This document shows positions 1-7,707 of a DNA stretch of 38,934 nt, in pieces; position 1 is the first letter of the stretch; every line of letters starts with the position of its first letter. Location: the NCBI GenBank assembly GCA_002425405.1, contig DIME01000130.1:1-38934 (forward strand), given 5' to 3'. This DNA is from Candidatus Accumulibacter vicinus. GTDB taxonomy: Bacteria > Pseudomonadota > Gammaproteobacteria > Burkholderiales > Rhodocyclaceae. The translations under genes were made by a program, and so were the position numbers. Under the pieces are notes generated by a model that saw only the letters and a list, made by a program, of their open reading frames with translations, made no database searches and was not told the origin of the DNA.

Positions 1-480
1 CGGCTCGGATGCGCCGGCCGCCGCATGCGACGCAACGGTGGTCGGTAGCTCATCGTCGCTCAGGGTGGTGATCGCCAGCTCGGCCGGCCGCGGCGCCAGC
101 CCGGCCAGACGCGGCAGCAGGTCCTCGGGGATCTCGCCATGGTAGAAGAAGAGCTTGAGGACGCTGGGTTGTTCGACCTTTGGCCTGCCCCAGGAAATAT
201 AGCTGCGCCGCACGAAGTACTCGGGGATCTTGCCGTACCTGAGCCGGAAGCGCACCGGGTCGAAGCGCCCTCCCCAGTGGTGGACCGCCTCGGCGATGGC
301 GTCGATGTCCAGTGCGGAGAGGCGCTGCCAGACGCTGCCCAGATCCCCGGCCAGAAGATACTGGGCGAGCGCCTCGATGATCTCCGCCTTGCGCGTCGAG
401 CGGTCGCCGCTGGGTGTCAGGTCGCGTCTCTGCTTCAGCTCGTCTACCGTCAGAAGATTCAATTGCTCGTGTAGTTTCAT
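1..480 (-). CDS. Uncharacterised protein, 5' part only (runs off the left edge)
   Basis: An open minus-strand frame starts at an ATG (478-480) and stays open to the window edge, giving about 160 residues. The first 40 residues (MKLHEQLNLLTVDELKQ, then an RSTRKAEIIEAL stretch) look like a SAP-type helix-extended-helix, a small nucleic-acid-binding fold. The following part is rich in Trp, Arg and aromatics (WQRLSALD, HHWGGRFDP, RYGKIPEYF). Proteins with this kind of N-terminus are sometimes labelled helicase XPB/Ssl2 N-terminal-like, but no helicase motif lies in the visible part. The coding signal is good: the frame is uninterrupted and the protein composition is normal. The function is not recognised and the C-terminus is outside the window. 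Confidence 0.6.
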   Translation of the reverse strand, partial: MKLHEQLNLLTVDELKQRRDLTPSGDRSTRKAEIIEALAQYLLAGDLGSVWQRLSALDIDAIAEAVHHWGGRFDPVRFRLRYGKIPEYFVRRSYISWGRPKVEQPSVLKLFFYHGEIPEDLLPRLAGLAPRPAELAITTLSDDELPTTVASHAAAGASEP

Positions 481-758
481 GGTCGTTTTCGCTGGGTGGA
501 TGCCTCTCTACGCCTGTAGCGCGGCTGGCGATGCAGATGGAGCGTGCTGGGAGGCGTATTTTACATGGATCGCTTCTGGGGCCGTGATGGCCACGGCCAG
601 CAGTTCTCAAAGGGTGGTCTCCACGTCAGCGATCAAAAACCACACCGGGGGCTCAACGGTGACGTTCTCCACCCATTCCGGCATAGCACCGGGCATTCAG
701 CCAAAATGAGAATTGCCGAGATCACGTTTGGTTACAAATCAAGAGCATTCAGAGGCGA

Positions 759-764
759 TATAAT
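759..764 (+). promoter_or_regulatory. Probable -10 element upstream of tolB
   Basis: A perfect TATAAT lies 25 bp before the tolB ATG, in the non-coding gap 481-789. No good -35 is found at 17 bp spacing; TTGGTT (729-734) is too far away. The match is to the sigma-70 -10 only, so the call is tentative. Apart from this, the 309-bp gap holds no convincing gene on either strand. Confidence 0.4.
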
Positions 765-789
765 CGCGCATTCTGTATTGGACTGTACT

Positions 790-2082
790 ATGTCTGGAAT
801 CGGACTCAAACTGCACCGGATGGGCCTGCTTGCCGTCAGCGCACTGGCCTTTCTGCAGCCTCCTGCACACGCCCAACTGACCATCGAGATCACGGGTGCC
901 GGCGCCAACCGTATCCCGGTGGCCATCGCCGATTTTGGCGGCGAGGCGAACGCCTCGCGAGTGGTGACTTCGGTGGTGCGTGGCGACCTCGAACGGAGCG
1001 GCGTGTTCAAGATGATTGACACCGGGGGGGTGGCCATGACCGAGACGTCCAACCCGGCTTACCCGGAATGGAAAAGCCGTGGTGCCGACGCATTGGCTGC
1101 CGGCAGTATCGGCAGCAGTGACGATGGCCGACAGGAAGCACGGTTCCGCCTTTACGACGTCAACAAGCAGGCCGTTCTCGGCGGCTCCGCTTTTGTGACC
1201 TCAAAGGCCATGCTGCGTGCTGCCGGTCATCGCATCGCCGACATGATCTACGAAAAACTGACCGGAGAGCCTGGCGTTTTCTCCACGCGTGTCGCTTATG
1301 TGCTCAGGGTCAGCGCCGTACGCTACGAGCTGCATATCGCCGATGCGGATGGCCAGAATGCGCAAGTGGCGCTGATCTCCAAGGAACCGATCATCTCGCC
1401 TTCCTGGTCGCCAGACGGGGGCCGTCTGGCCTATGTTTCCTTTGAAAACAAGAAGCCGGTGGTCTACGTTCATTCGCTGGCTTCAGGCAAGCGGGTCGTC
1501 GTCGCCAACTTCAAGGGTTCCAACTCGGCGCCGGCGTGGTCGCCTGATGGCCGCAAGCTGGCGGTGGTGCTGAGCAAGGACGGCGGCTCGCAGATCTTTA
1601 CCGTCAACGCCGATGGCTCTGGTGCACAGCGTCTGACGAACAGCAACGCGATCGATACCGAGCCCAATTTCTCGCCTGACGGGCAATTTGTCTATTTCAC
1701 CTCGGATCGTGGTGGCAGCCCGCAGATTTACCGGATTGGTGTCGGCGGTGGCGAAGCCCAGAGAGTGAGCTTCGAAGGCAGTTACAATGTGACGCCGCGT
1801 CTTTCCCCTGACGGCAAGTCGATGGCGTTCATCAGTCGGCGTGAGGGGGGGTTCCGTCTTTCGGTGATGGACCTTGCCAGCCGGCAGGTGCAGATCCTGA
1901 CCGACTCGCACAAGGATGAATCACCGACTTTTTCCCCGAACGGCCGGATGATCCTGATTGCCACCGAGATGGGCGGTCGCGGAGTGCTCTCGGCAGTTTC
2001 GATCGATGGCCGTATCAAGCAACGTCTTTCCATTACGGCGGGTGATGTTCGCGAACCGGCGTGGGGTCCCTTCAACAAATGA
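790..2082 (+). CDS. tolB: Tol-Pal system beta-propeller protein TolB
   Basis: Periplasmic TolB of the Tol-Pal envelope-constriction machine, which binds Pal and is displaced through TolA. The 430-residue product has the family's usual length. The ATG at 790 gives a Sec signal peptide with a hydrophobic core (MGLLAVSALAFLQPP) and a likely cut after AHA. Residues about 30-160 are the N-terminal alpha/beta domain (ITGAGANRIPVAIADFGG). After that come propeller blades, each with a SPDG or SPNG turn: SPSWSPDGGRLAYVS, APAWSPDGRKLAVV, EPNFSPDGQFVYFTSDR, TPRLSPDGKSMAF and SPTFSPNGRMILIATE. A second in-frame ATG at 820 is possible. No strong Shine-Dalgarno site is seen. pal and cpoB follow directly, but tolA is not upstream; it lies about 20 kb away on the other strand. 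Confidence 0.97.
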   Translation: MSGIGLKLHRMGLLAVSALAFLQPPAHAQLTIEITGAGANRIPVAIADFGGEANASRVVTSVVRGDLERSGVFKMIDTGGVAMTETSNPAYPEWKSRGADALAAGSIGSSDDGRQEARFRLYDVNKQAVLGGSAFVTSKAMLRAAGHRIADMIYEKLTGEPGVFSTRVAYVLRVSAVRYELHIADADGQNAQVALISKEPIISPSWSPDGGRLAYVSFENKKPVVYVHSLASGKRVVVANFKGSNSAPAWSPDGRKLAVVLSKDGGSQIFTVNADGSGAQRLTNSNAIDTEPNFSPDGQFVYFTSDRGGSPQIYRIGVGGGEAQRVSFEGSYNVTPRLSPDGKSMAFISRREGGFRLSVMDLASRQVQILTDSHKDESPTFSPNGRMILIATEMGGRGVLSAVSIDGRIKQRLSITAGDVREPAWGPFNK

Positions 2083-2123
2083 ATCACGATTTTCACTTTA
2101 GCCTCTTGTGCAGGAGTAACCCC

Positions 2124-2654
2124 ATGAAACCAATCGTCATCCCGGCCGTTCTGGCCCTCCTGATAGCCGCCTGCAGTTCGACTCCCGAGAGTGGTGAGCA
2201 GGCTGCCGGGGCGCCCGTCGAGACACGCGGAGGCGGACCAGGCGTGACAACGGTGACGACCGGCGGTGTCGATAGCCGTGGCTTGCCGGCGGTCCTCACC
2301 GATCCGAAGAGCATTCTGTCGAAGCGTAGCGTGTACTTTGACTACGACAGCTACGAAGTCAAGACCGAGTACAAGGATCTGGTGACCGCACACGCCAAGT
2401 TTCTGACCGAAAACCGCCAGTTCAAGATGCTGATCCAGGGAAATACCGACGAGCGAGGCAGTCGCGAGTACAACTTGGCGCTAGGTCAGAAACGCGCCGA
2501 CGCGATCAGGAAGATGATGGCCTTGCTCGGCGCCCGCGAGGAGCAACTCGAATCGGTCAGCCTGGGCGAAGAGAAGCCGAAGAACGAGGGTCATCACGAG
2601 AGTGCCTGGGCCGAGAACCGGCGCGGCGACATGCTCTACAACGGCGAGTTCTAG
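2124..2654 (+). CDS. pal: Peptidoglycan-associated outer-membrane lipoprotein Pal
   Basis: Outer-membrane lipoprotein that binds peptidoglycan and TolB. The ATG at 2124 has an AGGAG ribosome site at 2112-2116. It gives a short lipoprotein signal with lipobox LIAAC, so Cys17 is the expected acylated residue. A Gly/Thr-rich linker (about 18-60) leads to an OmpA-like domain (about 65-176). That domain includes VYFDYDSYEVK and the peptidoglycan-contact segment GNTDERGSREYNLALGQKRA. The length of 176 residues is normal. It lies 41 bp after tolB and its stop is one base from the cpoB start, so the three genes form one unit. Confidence 0.97.
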   Translation: MKPIVIPAVLALLIAACSSTPESGEQAAGAPVETRGGGPGVTTVTTGGVDSRGLPAVLTDPKSILSKRSVYFDYDSYEVKTEYKDLVTAHAKFLTENRQFKMLIQGNTDERGSREYNLALGQKRADAIRKMMALLGAREEQLESVSLGEEKPKNEGHHESAWAENRRGDMLYNGEF

Positions 2655-2655
2655 C

Positions 2656-3456
2656 ATGTCGGGAATGTCGATGCGGCGATGCTCCGGTCGAACCCACGTT
2701 CTGATGCTGACCCTGTTGTTTGGCGTGCCATGCGTATTCGGAGCGCGCTATGCGCATGCCGGGCTCTTCGATGATGAAGAAGCACGTCGTCAGATCAAGG
2801 ACATCTCGATCAAGACCAACGAGCGCCTCGATACTTTCGCCAAGGGACAGATCGAGCTGGCCAATCAGATCCAGGCCTTGCGCGAAGAGAACTCGCGTCT
2901 GCGTGGCCAGGTCGAGACGCTGACCTATGAACTCGATTCGGCCAGAAAGCGGCAACAGGACTTCTACGTCGACCTCGACGGTCGCCTGCGCAAGCTCGAA
3001 CCACAGGTCGCACAAAGTGCCGAGGCAAGATCTGCGGACGATGGCAAGCCGCCGGTTGACCCCCCCAGAAAAGCAGTCAGCGATCCGGCTGCCGAGACGC
3101 GCGAATACGAGGCGGCTCTCAACCTGTTTCGGGCCAACAAGGTCAAGGAAGCCGCCGCCGCCTTCGAATCTTTTGCCAAGGCACATCCGGACAGTACGCT
3201 GACCCCTAGCGCCCAGTACTGGCTTGGCAATGCCCATTACTCGCTGCGTGACTGCAAGAAGGCGATTGATGCGCACCGGCTAGTGGCCAGTAAATGGCCT
3301 GCTCATCCCAAGGCGCCGGACGCGCTGCTCAACGTGGCGACCTGCCAGCAGGAACTTGCCGACGCCAAGGCTGCAAAGATGACGCTCGACACGCTGGTCG
3401 CCAAGTATCCAGACAGCACCGCCGCCACTACCGCCAGGCAACGCCTGAAGAAGTAG
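2656..3456 (+). CDS. cpoB: Cell division coordinator CpoB (YbgF), TPR protein
   Basis: Periplasmic protein that links Tol-Pal action to peptidoglycan synthesis at the septum. The ATG at 2656 is one base past the pal stop; an ATG at 2671 is an alternative start. A signal peptide is visible (hydrophobic stretch LMLTLLFGVPCVFG, likely cut after AHA). A coiled-coil trimerisation region (about 40-110, with ALREENSRLRGQVETL) comes next. A Pro-rich linker then leads to tetratricopeptide repeats (about 145-266). These include YEAALNLFRANKVKEAAAAF, SAQYWLGNAHYSLRDCKKAI and ALLNVATCQQELADAKAA. The length of 266 residues and the position after pal are typical. Confidence 0.95.
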   Translation: MSGMSMRRCSGRTHVLMLTLLFGVPCVFGARYAHAGLFDDEEARRQIKDISIKTNERLDTFAKGQIELANQIQALREENSRLRGQVETLTYELDSARKRQQDFYVDLDGRLRKLEPQVAQSAEARSADDGKPPVDPPRKAVSDPAAETREYEAALNLFRANKVKEAAAAFESFAKAHPDSTLTPSAQYWLGNAHYSLRDCKKAIDAHRLVASKWPAHPKAPDALLNVATCQQELADAKAAKMTLDTLVAKYPDSTAATTARQRLKK

Positions 3457-3460
3457 GCTG

Positions 3461-4120
3461 GTGAAGGCCTCTGCCCGACCGTTTGCGCTGAAGATCAGCG
3501 AAATCTTTCTGTCCCTGCAAGGTGAAAGTTCGCGTGTTGGGTTGCCGTCGGTTTTTATCCGCCTGACCGGTTGCCCGTTACGTTGTGTCTGGTGCGATAC
3601 TCCCTACGCCTTCAGCGGTGGCCAGACCATGTCCCTGCCGGAAATTCTTGCCGAGGTGGCGCATCACGCGGTACCCCACGTTTGCGTGACCGGCGGTGAG
3701 CCGCTCGCACAGCCAGCGTGTCTGCCGCTGTTGAGCGAGTTGAGCGATGCCGGCCATACGGTGTCGCTGGAAACGTCCGGTGCGCTCGACATCGGTGGCG
3801 TCGATCGACGGGTTTCACGAATCGTTGATCTCAAGGCGCCGGGTTCCGGGGAATGTCACCGCAATCGCTGGCAGAACCTGGCGCTGCTGACCGCCAACGA
3901 CGAACTCAAGCTGGTTCTCAAGGACCGTGCCGATTACGAGTGGGCACGCCAGTTGATCGTCGACCGCCAGCTTGCTGCGCTCTGTCCGGTCCTCCTTTCA
4001 CCTGTCGAAGGGGAACTCGCGGCGACGACGCTGGCGGACTGGATACTCACCGATCGGCTACCGGTGCGTTTTCAGTTGCAACTCCACAAAGTGCTTTGGG
4101 GTAAGATGCGAGGCAGGTAA
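3461..4120 (+). CDS. queE: 7-carboxy-7-deazaguanine synthase QueE
   Basis: Radical SAM enzyme that converts 6-carboxytetrahydropterin to 7-carboxy-7-deazaguanine in the preQ0/queuosine pathway. The GTG start at 3461 lies 4 bases after the cpoB stop. Residues about 14-25 (SEIFLSLQGESS) and the cluster motif CPLRCVWC (Cys-x3-Cys-x2-Cys, about 38-45) bind SAM and the 4Fe-4S cluster. VCVTGGEPLAQ is the GGE motif, and LVLKDRADYEWA is near the C-terminus. Its 219 residues are normal for the family. Its partner queC follows after a PilZ gene. QueD, which makes the substrate, is not in the window. Confidence 0.95.
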   Translation: MKASARPFALKISEIFLSLQGESSRVGLPSVFIRLTGCPLRCVWCDTPYAFSGGQTMSLPEILAEVAHHAVPHVCVTGGEPLAQPACLPLLSELSDAGHTVSLETSGALDIGGVDRRVSRIVDLKAPGSGECHRNRWQNLALLTANDELKLVLKDRADYEWARQLIVDRQLAALCPVLLSPVEGELAATTLADWILTDRLPVRFQLQLHKVLWGKMRGR

Positions 4121-4139
4121 CTTGAGAGAGGCCCGTGCC

Positions 4140-4502
4140 GTGAGCGAAGAACGCCGCCAGTATTCCCGAATCTCCTTTGCATCACCCGCGCAACTGCTGC
4201 TGGGCAAGCGGGCGTTTGAGGTGCAGGTGCTGGACCTTTCCTTGAAGGGCGCGCTGCTGCATCTGCCGGATGCGGCCGATCTGGCGATGGGAGAGGCTGC
4301 CGACCTGGACCTGCCCCTCGATGAAATGGGCAATCGGATTCGCATGCAGACCACCGTCGCTCATCTCGAAGGCAGACAGGCCGGCTTGGTGTGCCAGATC
4401 ATCGACATCGATAGCGTTACCCACCTGCGTCGCCTGGTCGAACTCAACCTTGGCAATGCCGACCTGCTGCAGCGGGAGCTGGCGGTGCTGCTTGCCGGGT
4501 AG
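4140..4502 (+). CDS. Small PilZ-domain protein (putative c-di-GMP receptor)
   Basis: A stand-alone PilZ domain of 120 residues with both hallmark motifs for cyclic di-GMP binding. These are RRxxxR at residues 5-10 (RRQYSR) and DxSxxG at 32-37 (DLSLKG). The rest is a beta-barrel-like pattern (MQTTVAHLEGRQAGLVCQII) with a C-terminal helix (LVELNLGNADLLQRELAVLL). The GTG at 4140 is chosen because GAGAGG lies about 9 bases upstream; a TTG at 4122 is an alternative. It sits between queE and queC with gaps of 19 and 29 bp. Its target is unknown. Type IV pilus genes are about 10 kb away, but a link to them is only inference. Confidence 0.88.
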   Translation: MSEERRQYSRISFASPAQLLLGKRAFEVQVLDLSLKGALLHLPDAADLAMGEAADLDLPLDEMGNRIRMQTTVAHLEGRQAGLVCQIIDIDSVTHLRRLVELNLGNADLLQRELAVLLAG

Positions 4503-4531
4503 ACCTGGACCTGCGTCGTATTGACCAGGCC

Positions 4532-5233
4532 ATGAACAGACCACTCCCAGTTCCCGGCAAGCGGGCAGTCGTTCTCCTCTCTGGCGGACTCGATTCGGCG
4601 ACCACGCTGGCGATCGCCCGTGCGAGCGGTTTCGCGTGCTATTGCCTGTCGGTTGACTATGGTCAGCGTCATCGTGTCGAGCTGCGGGCGGCAGCGGCGG
4701 TTGCCGGCGCACTCGGGGCTTGTGAGCATCGGGTATTGCGCCTTCGGCTGGAAGACTTCGGGGGGTCGGCGCTGACCGACGCCAGCATCGCTGTTCCCGT
4801 CGCTGGCCTGCAGCCGGGAATTCCTGTCACTTACGTACCGGCACGCAACACCGTCATGCTTTCGCTGGCCCTGGCCTGGGCCGAGGTGCTGGGTAGCCGC
4901 GATATTTTCATCGGCGTCAACGCGGTCGACTACTCGGGTTACCCCGATTGCCGGCCGGAGTACATTGCAGCTTTCGAAAGCATGGCCAATCTCGCCACCA
5001 AGGCTGCCGTCGAAGGTGCAACACTGCGCATGCACGCGCCGCTGCTGAATTTTGGCAAGGCCGAGATCATTGCTCGGGGCAACGAACTGGGTGTTGACTA
5101 TGGCCTGACGGTTTCATGTTACCAGGCCGACCAGGACGGACGTGCCTGCGGCGTTTGCGATTCTTGCCGATTGCGACGAGCTGGTTTTGCTGCAGCCGGG
5201 GTTGACGACCCGACGGCTTATTTTGTTTCATGA
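4532..5233 (+). CDS. queC: 7-cyano-7-deazaguanine synthase QueC
   Basis: ATP-dependent ligase that turns 7-carboxy-7-deazaguanine into preQ0 for queuosine. The PP-loop ATP site is SGGLDS at residues 17-22. VTYVPARNTVMLSLALAWAE and GVNAVDYSGYPDCRPE are typical of the family. A C-terminal zinc site is formed by the Cys of VSCYQ and the CGVCDSC cluster. The length of 233 residues is normal. It is the last gene of the tolB-to-queC unit and converges with the next gene, leaving 15 bp between the stops and no obvious terminator. Confidence 0.96.
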   Translation: MNRPLPVPGKRAVVLLSGGLDSATTLAIARASGFACYCLSVDYGQRHRVELRAAAAVAGALGACEHRVLRLRLEDFGGSALTDASIAVPVAGLQPGIPVTYVPARNTVMLSLALAWAEVLGSRDIFIGVNAVDYSGYPDCRPEYIAAFESMANLATKAAVEGATLRMHAPLLNFGKAEIIARGNELGVDYGLTVSCYQADQDGRACGVCDSCRLRRAGFAAAGVDDPTAYFVS

Positions 5234-5248
5234 CAGCAGCCGGAGCAA

Positions 5249-6568
5249 TCATTCGCTGGCATTGACCGTCGCCTCGCTGACGCACCGCCTGCGCGCAACC
5301 AGCACCTTGTCCACTCGATTGCGATCCATATCGACTACTTCGAAATGCCATTCGGCCCATTCGAAGTGATCCGCTGCCACCGGAATGCGACCGAGCACAT
5401 ACATGATGAAGCCACCCAGTGTGTTGAAGGCGTTCTCCTCTTCGCCTGGCAGCTCGGCATTGATCTGGAGAATCGTTTTCAAGCGTTCGACGGTGACGCT
5501 GCCGTCAGCCAGCCATGAACCATCGGTGCGGGTGACGATCTCCTGTTCCTCGGTAGTATCCCAACTCGGGAGATCGCCGACGATCGAAGCCAGTACGTCG
5601 CTGAGGGTGACCAGACCCTGCAGGTCGCCGTATTCGTCGATCATCAGCGCGCACTGCTGGCGCGCGCGGCGGAAGGTTTCGAGCAGTTGGGTGGTCGTGA
5701 CGCTGGCGGGCACATACAGCGCCGGCCGGACAAATGGCTCAACCGCGAGTGGCTCGCCAAAGAGGGCGCCCTTGAGGAGGTCGTTGGTGCGCAGAATGCC
5801 AATCACATTCTCCAGACCGTCGCGGCAGGCGACAATCCGCTTGTAGGGGCTGTCGGCGAGTCGCTGGCGAATTTCCGCTTCGCTCGCGTTCAGGTCGAGC
5901 AGGTAGATATCCTTGCGCGGGGTCATGATCGCGCCGATGTGCTGTTCGTCGAGTCGCAACACATTGGCGACGATGGCTTGTTCGCTTGCGTGGAAGACGC
6001 CGGCCTTGGCGCCCTGGCTCATCAGGACCTTGATCTCGTCGTTGCTCACCGAGGACTCCTGCGTGTGGCGCGCTCCTAGCAGACGCAGGAGCAGGTTGGA
6101 TGACGAAGCGAGCAGCCAGACCAGCGGACGCGCCAGTCGCGAGAGCAGGTTCATTGGTGGCGCAATCAGCGCAGCGATACGCTCCGGGGCCAACAGGCCG
6201 AGGCGTTTGGGAACCAGTTCGCCGACCACGACCGAGAAATAGGTCAGCACGGTGACGACCAGCGTCAGAGCGATCGTGCTGGCGTGGTCCGCGAGGACTG
6301 GCCATGTTTCCAGCCATGCGGCGAGCGGAATGGCCAAGGTGGCCTCGCCGATGGCGCCACTGAGAATACCCACCGTGGTGATGCCGACCTGAACGGTGGA
6401 GAGAAAAATCGAGGGCTCGTGATGCAATGAGAGGGCTGAGCGCGCGCCCATATTACCGTCGTCAGCCAGCTTCAGCAGGCGTGACTGGCGCGCAGAGACG
6501 ACCGCGATTTCCGACATCGCCAGGATGCCGTTGAGCAGGATCAGAAAGAGTAATAGGGCAATGTCCAC
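5249..6568 (-). CDS. CNNM/CBS/CorC-domain membrane protein (HlyC/CorC family)
   Basis: Integral membrane protein of the UPF0053/CorC type, a family linked to divalent cation (Mg or Co) transport; it was once called hemolysin-like. The GTG start at 6568 places a membrane helix first (ALLLFLILLNGILAMSE). The DUF21/CNNM part covers about 1-195 (SEIAVVSARQSRLLKL, STVQVGITTVGILSGAIGE, VVVGELVPKRLGLL). A CBS pair covers about 215-340 (IMTPRKDIYLLDL, DEYGDLQGLVTLSDVL). A C-terminal CorC_HlyC domain (about 350-430) includes NAFNTLGGFIMYVLGRIP. The 439 residues are typical. An upstream extension to 6667 is open but looks non-coding. Substrate unknown. Confidence 0.88.
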   Translation of the reverse strand: MDIALLLFLILLNGILAMSEIAVVSARQSRLLKLADDGNMGARSALSLHHEPSIFLSTVQVGITTVGILSGAIGEATLAIPLAAWLETWPVLADHASTIALTLVVTVLTYFSVVVGELVPKRLGLLAPERIAALIAPPMNLLSRLARPLVWLLASSSNLLLRLLGARHTQESSVSNDEIKVLMSQGAKAGVFHASEQAIVANVLRLDEQHIGAIMTPRKDIYLLDLNASEAEIRQRLADSPYKRIVACRDGLENVIGILRTNDLLKGALFGEPLAVEPFVRPALYVPASVTTTQLLETFRRARQQCALMIDEYGDLQGLVTLSDVLASIVGDLPSWDTTEEQEIVTRTDGSWLADGSVTVERLKTILQINAELPGEEENAFNTLGGFIMYVLGRIPVAADHFEWAEWHFEVVDMDRNRVDKVLVARRRCVSEATVNASE

Positions 6569-6745
6569 GAGGGCTCGGTGATCGGGAAATTTCCGTGCAT
6601 GGCAACGTTGGCAGCGCTTCTGAACGGCATTATAAGGTTCTCTGGTGATCCCGGGACAGGTCGTCAAGGTTTATGTCCACGGCATCCGAATGGCATTGTT
6701 AGCGTTGCTGGAACGAGTGTTACCCGTGTGCAGTTTCAAAGCCGG

Positions 6746-6774
6746 TTGACAAAATTCATACTTATCAATAGACT
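6746..6774 (+). promoter_or_regulatory. Sigma-70 promoter for the lytic transglycosylase gene
   Basis: TTGACA (6746-6751), a 17-bp spacer and TAGACT (6769-6774) form a near-consensus sigma-70 promoter in an AT-rich patch. It points toward the transglycosylase at 6970 and would give a leader of roughly 190 nt. Confidence 0.7.
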
Positions 6775-6803
6775 GCGTTTTCCGCAGTAGAAAATGAACG
6801 CAT

Positions 6804-6899
6804 TGCAGCTAGACAGCTGCATCCTCGCCGCTCTGTCCGCCGTCCATCAAAGCGCACAGAGTTCCGGCCTCAGGGGAAGTGTCCCCCAGTATTCGAGGC
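6804..6899 (+). promoter_or_regulatory. Structured 5' leader with two hairpins
   Basis: The untranslated stretch between the promoter and the ATG at 6970 contains a 7-bp hairpin, TGCAGCT-agac-AGCTGCA (6804-6821). It also contains a two-tier stem: GCCTC (6867-6871) with GAGGC (6895-6899), enclosing GGGGA-agtg-TCCCC (6873-6886). No known riboswitch consensus is recognised. The rest of 6569-6969 shows no supported gene. Confidence 0.4.
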
Positions 6900-6969
6900 T
6901 TTGCACCCGCCTGTAACCGTCCGTCGTCGAGCTGTTTCTTGGCGCGACGAACTCAGTGAAGGAGAGAGC

Positions 6970-7656
6970 ATGTCCGCAACAATCGCACTTGGAAATATCA
7001 AGGGGCGTCGTATCGACGCCACTTTGAGTTTGATTCAGCATAGTCTGATCATCGTTGGGCTGATGGTCGCATTGGGCACCTTCAAGCCTTCGGTTGCCGA
7101 CAACGCCGTCGCAGACAGCCAGTACGCTGCCGAGTCTGCGAACACCGTCGAAGTACCCGAAACGGAAGAAGCCCTCAAGCCCGCGGCAGAAGAGTTGCCG
7201 CTGTACCTGCAACGCGTTCTGGATTTCGTTTCGCGACGCTACCGGGTGGCGCCGGAAGCGCTGGTCCCGATCTTCGAGGCGGCGCAGGCGGTTGGCCGGG
7301 AACGTCGCCTTGATCCTCTGCTGATCATTGCCATCATTGGTATCGAGTCGCGCTTCAACCCCTTTGCCGAAAGCGCGAGTGGTGCCAAAGGCCTGATGCA
7401 GGTGATCCCGGGTTATCACCTTGACAAGATACCGCAAGGCGCTGGGCTGCAGCCGTTTCTCGATCCGGTGACCAATATCCAGGTCGGCGTGCATGTTCTG
7501 GAGGAGGCGATCCGTTGGCGTGGCGGCCTGACTGCCGGCCTGCAGCACTATGGTGGCGCGCCCGAAGATCCTGACACGGGCTATGCCAACAAGGTTCTTG
7601 CCGAGAAGGAACGCCTTGCGCAGGCAGCCAGGCGAGGTTATGGCGCGCGTGGCTGA
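6970..7656 (+). CDS. Membrane-anchored lytic transglycosylase (SLT domain)
   Basis: Predicted peptidoglycan lytic transglycosylase. The ATG at 6970 has a strong AAGGAGAGA site just upstream. An N-terminal membrane anchor (about 22-38, IQHSLIIVGLMVALGTF) places the rest in the periplasm, followed by an acidic linker (about 45-75). The SLT/lysozyme-like domain runs from about 85 to 215. It has the catalytic Glu126 in IGIESRFNPFAES, then SGAKGLMQVIPGYH, and AGLQHYGGAPED near the end. The 228-residue length is small for the class. It is a single gene with its own promoter, and no specific family symbol can be assigned. It converges with plsB, with 51 bp between stops and no clear terminator. Confidence 0.88.
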   Translation: MSATIALGNIKGRRIDATLSLIQHSLIIVGLMVALGTFKPSVADNAVADSQYAAESANTVEVPETEEALKPAAEELPLYLQRVLDFVSRRYRVAPEALVPIFEAAQAVGRERRLDPLLIIAIIGIESRFNPFAESASGAKGLMQVIPGYHLDKIPQGAGLQPFLDPVTNIQVGVHVLEEAIRWRGGLTAGLQHYGGAPEDPDTGYANKVLAEKERLAQAARRGYGARG

Positions 7657-7707
7657 GGATCGTGTTGCGCCGATGTGCAGGAGGTCGCGAACGGCATGCG
7701 CGGCGCA

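Noticed and set aside
50..610. Long minus-strand frame of 186 codons
   Set aside because: It is Arg/Pro/His-rich shadow sequence of the partial gene at 1-480 and crosses the tolB upstream region.
6851..6920. Possible c-di-GMP riboswitch in the transglycosylase leader (GCGCACAGAG and GAGGCTTTGC resemble parts of it)
   Set aside because: The order and the core consensus of the class I motif are not present; only short chance matches.
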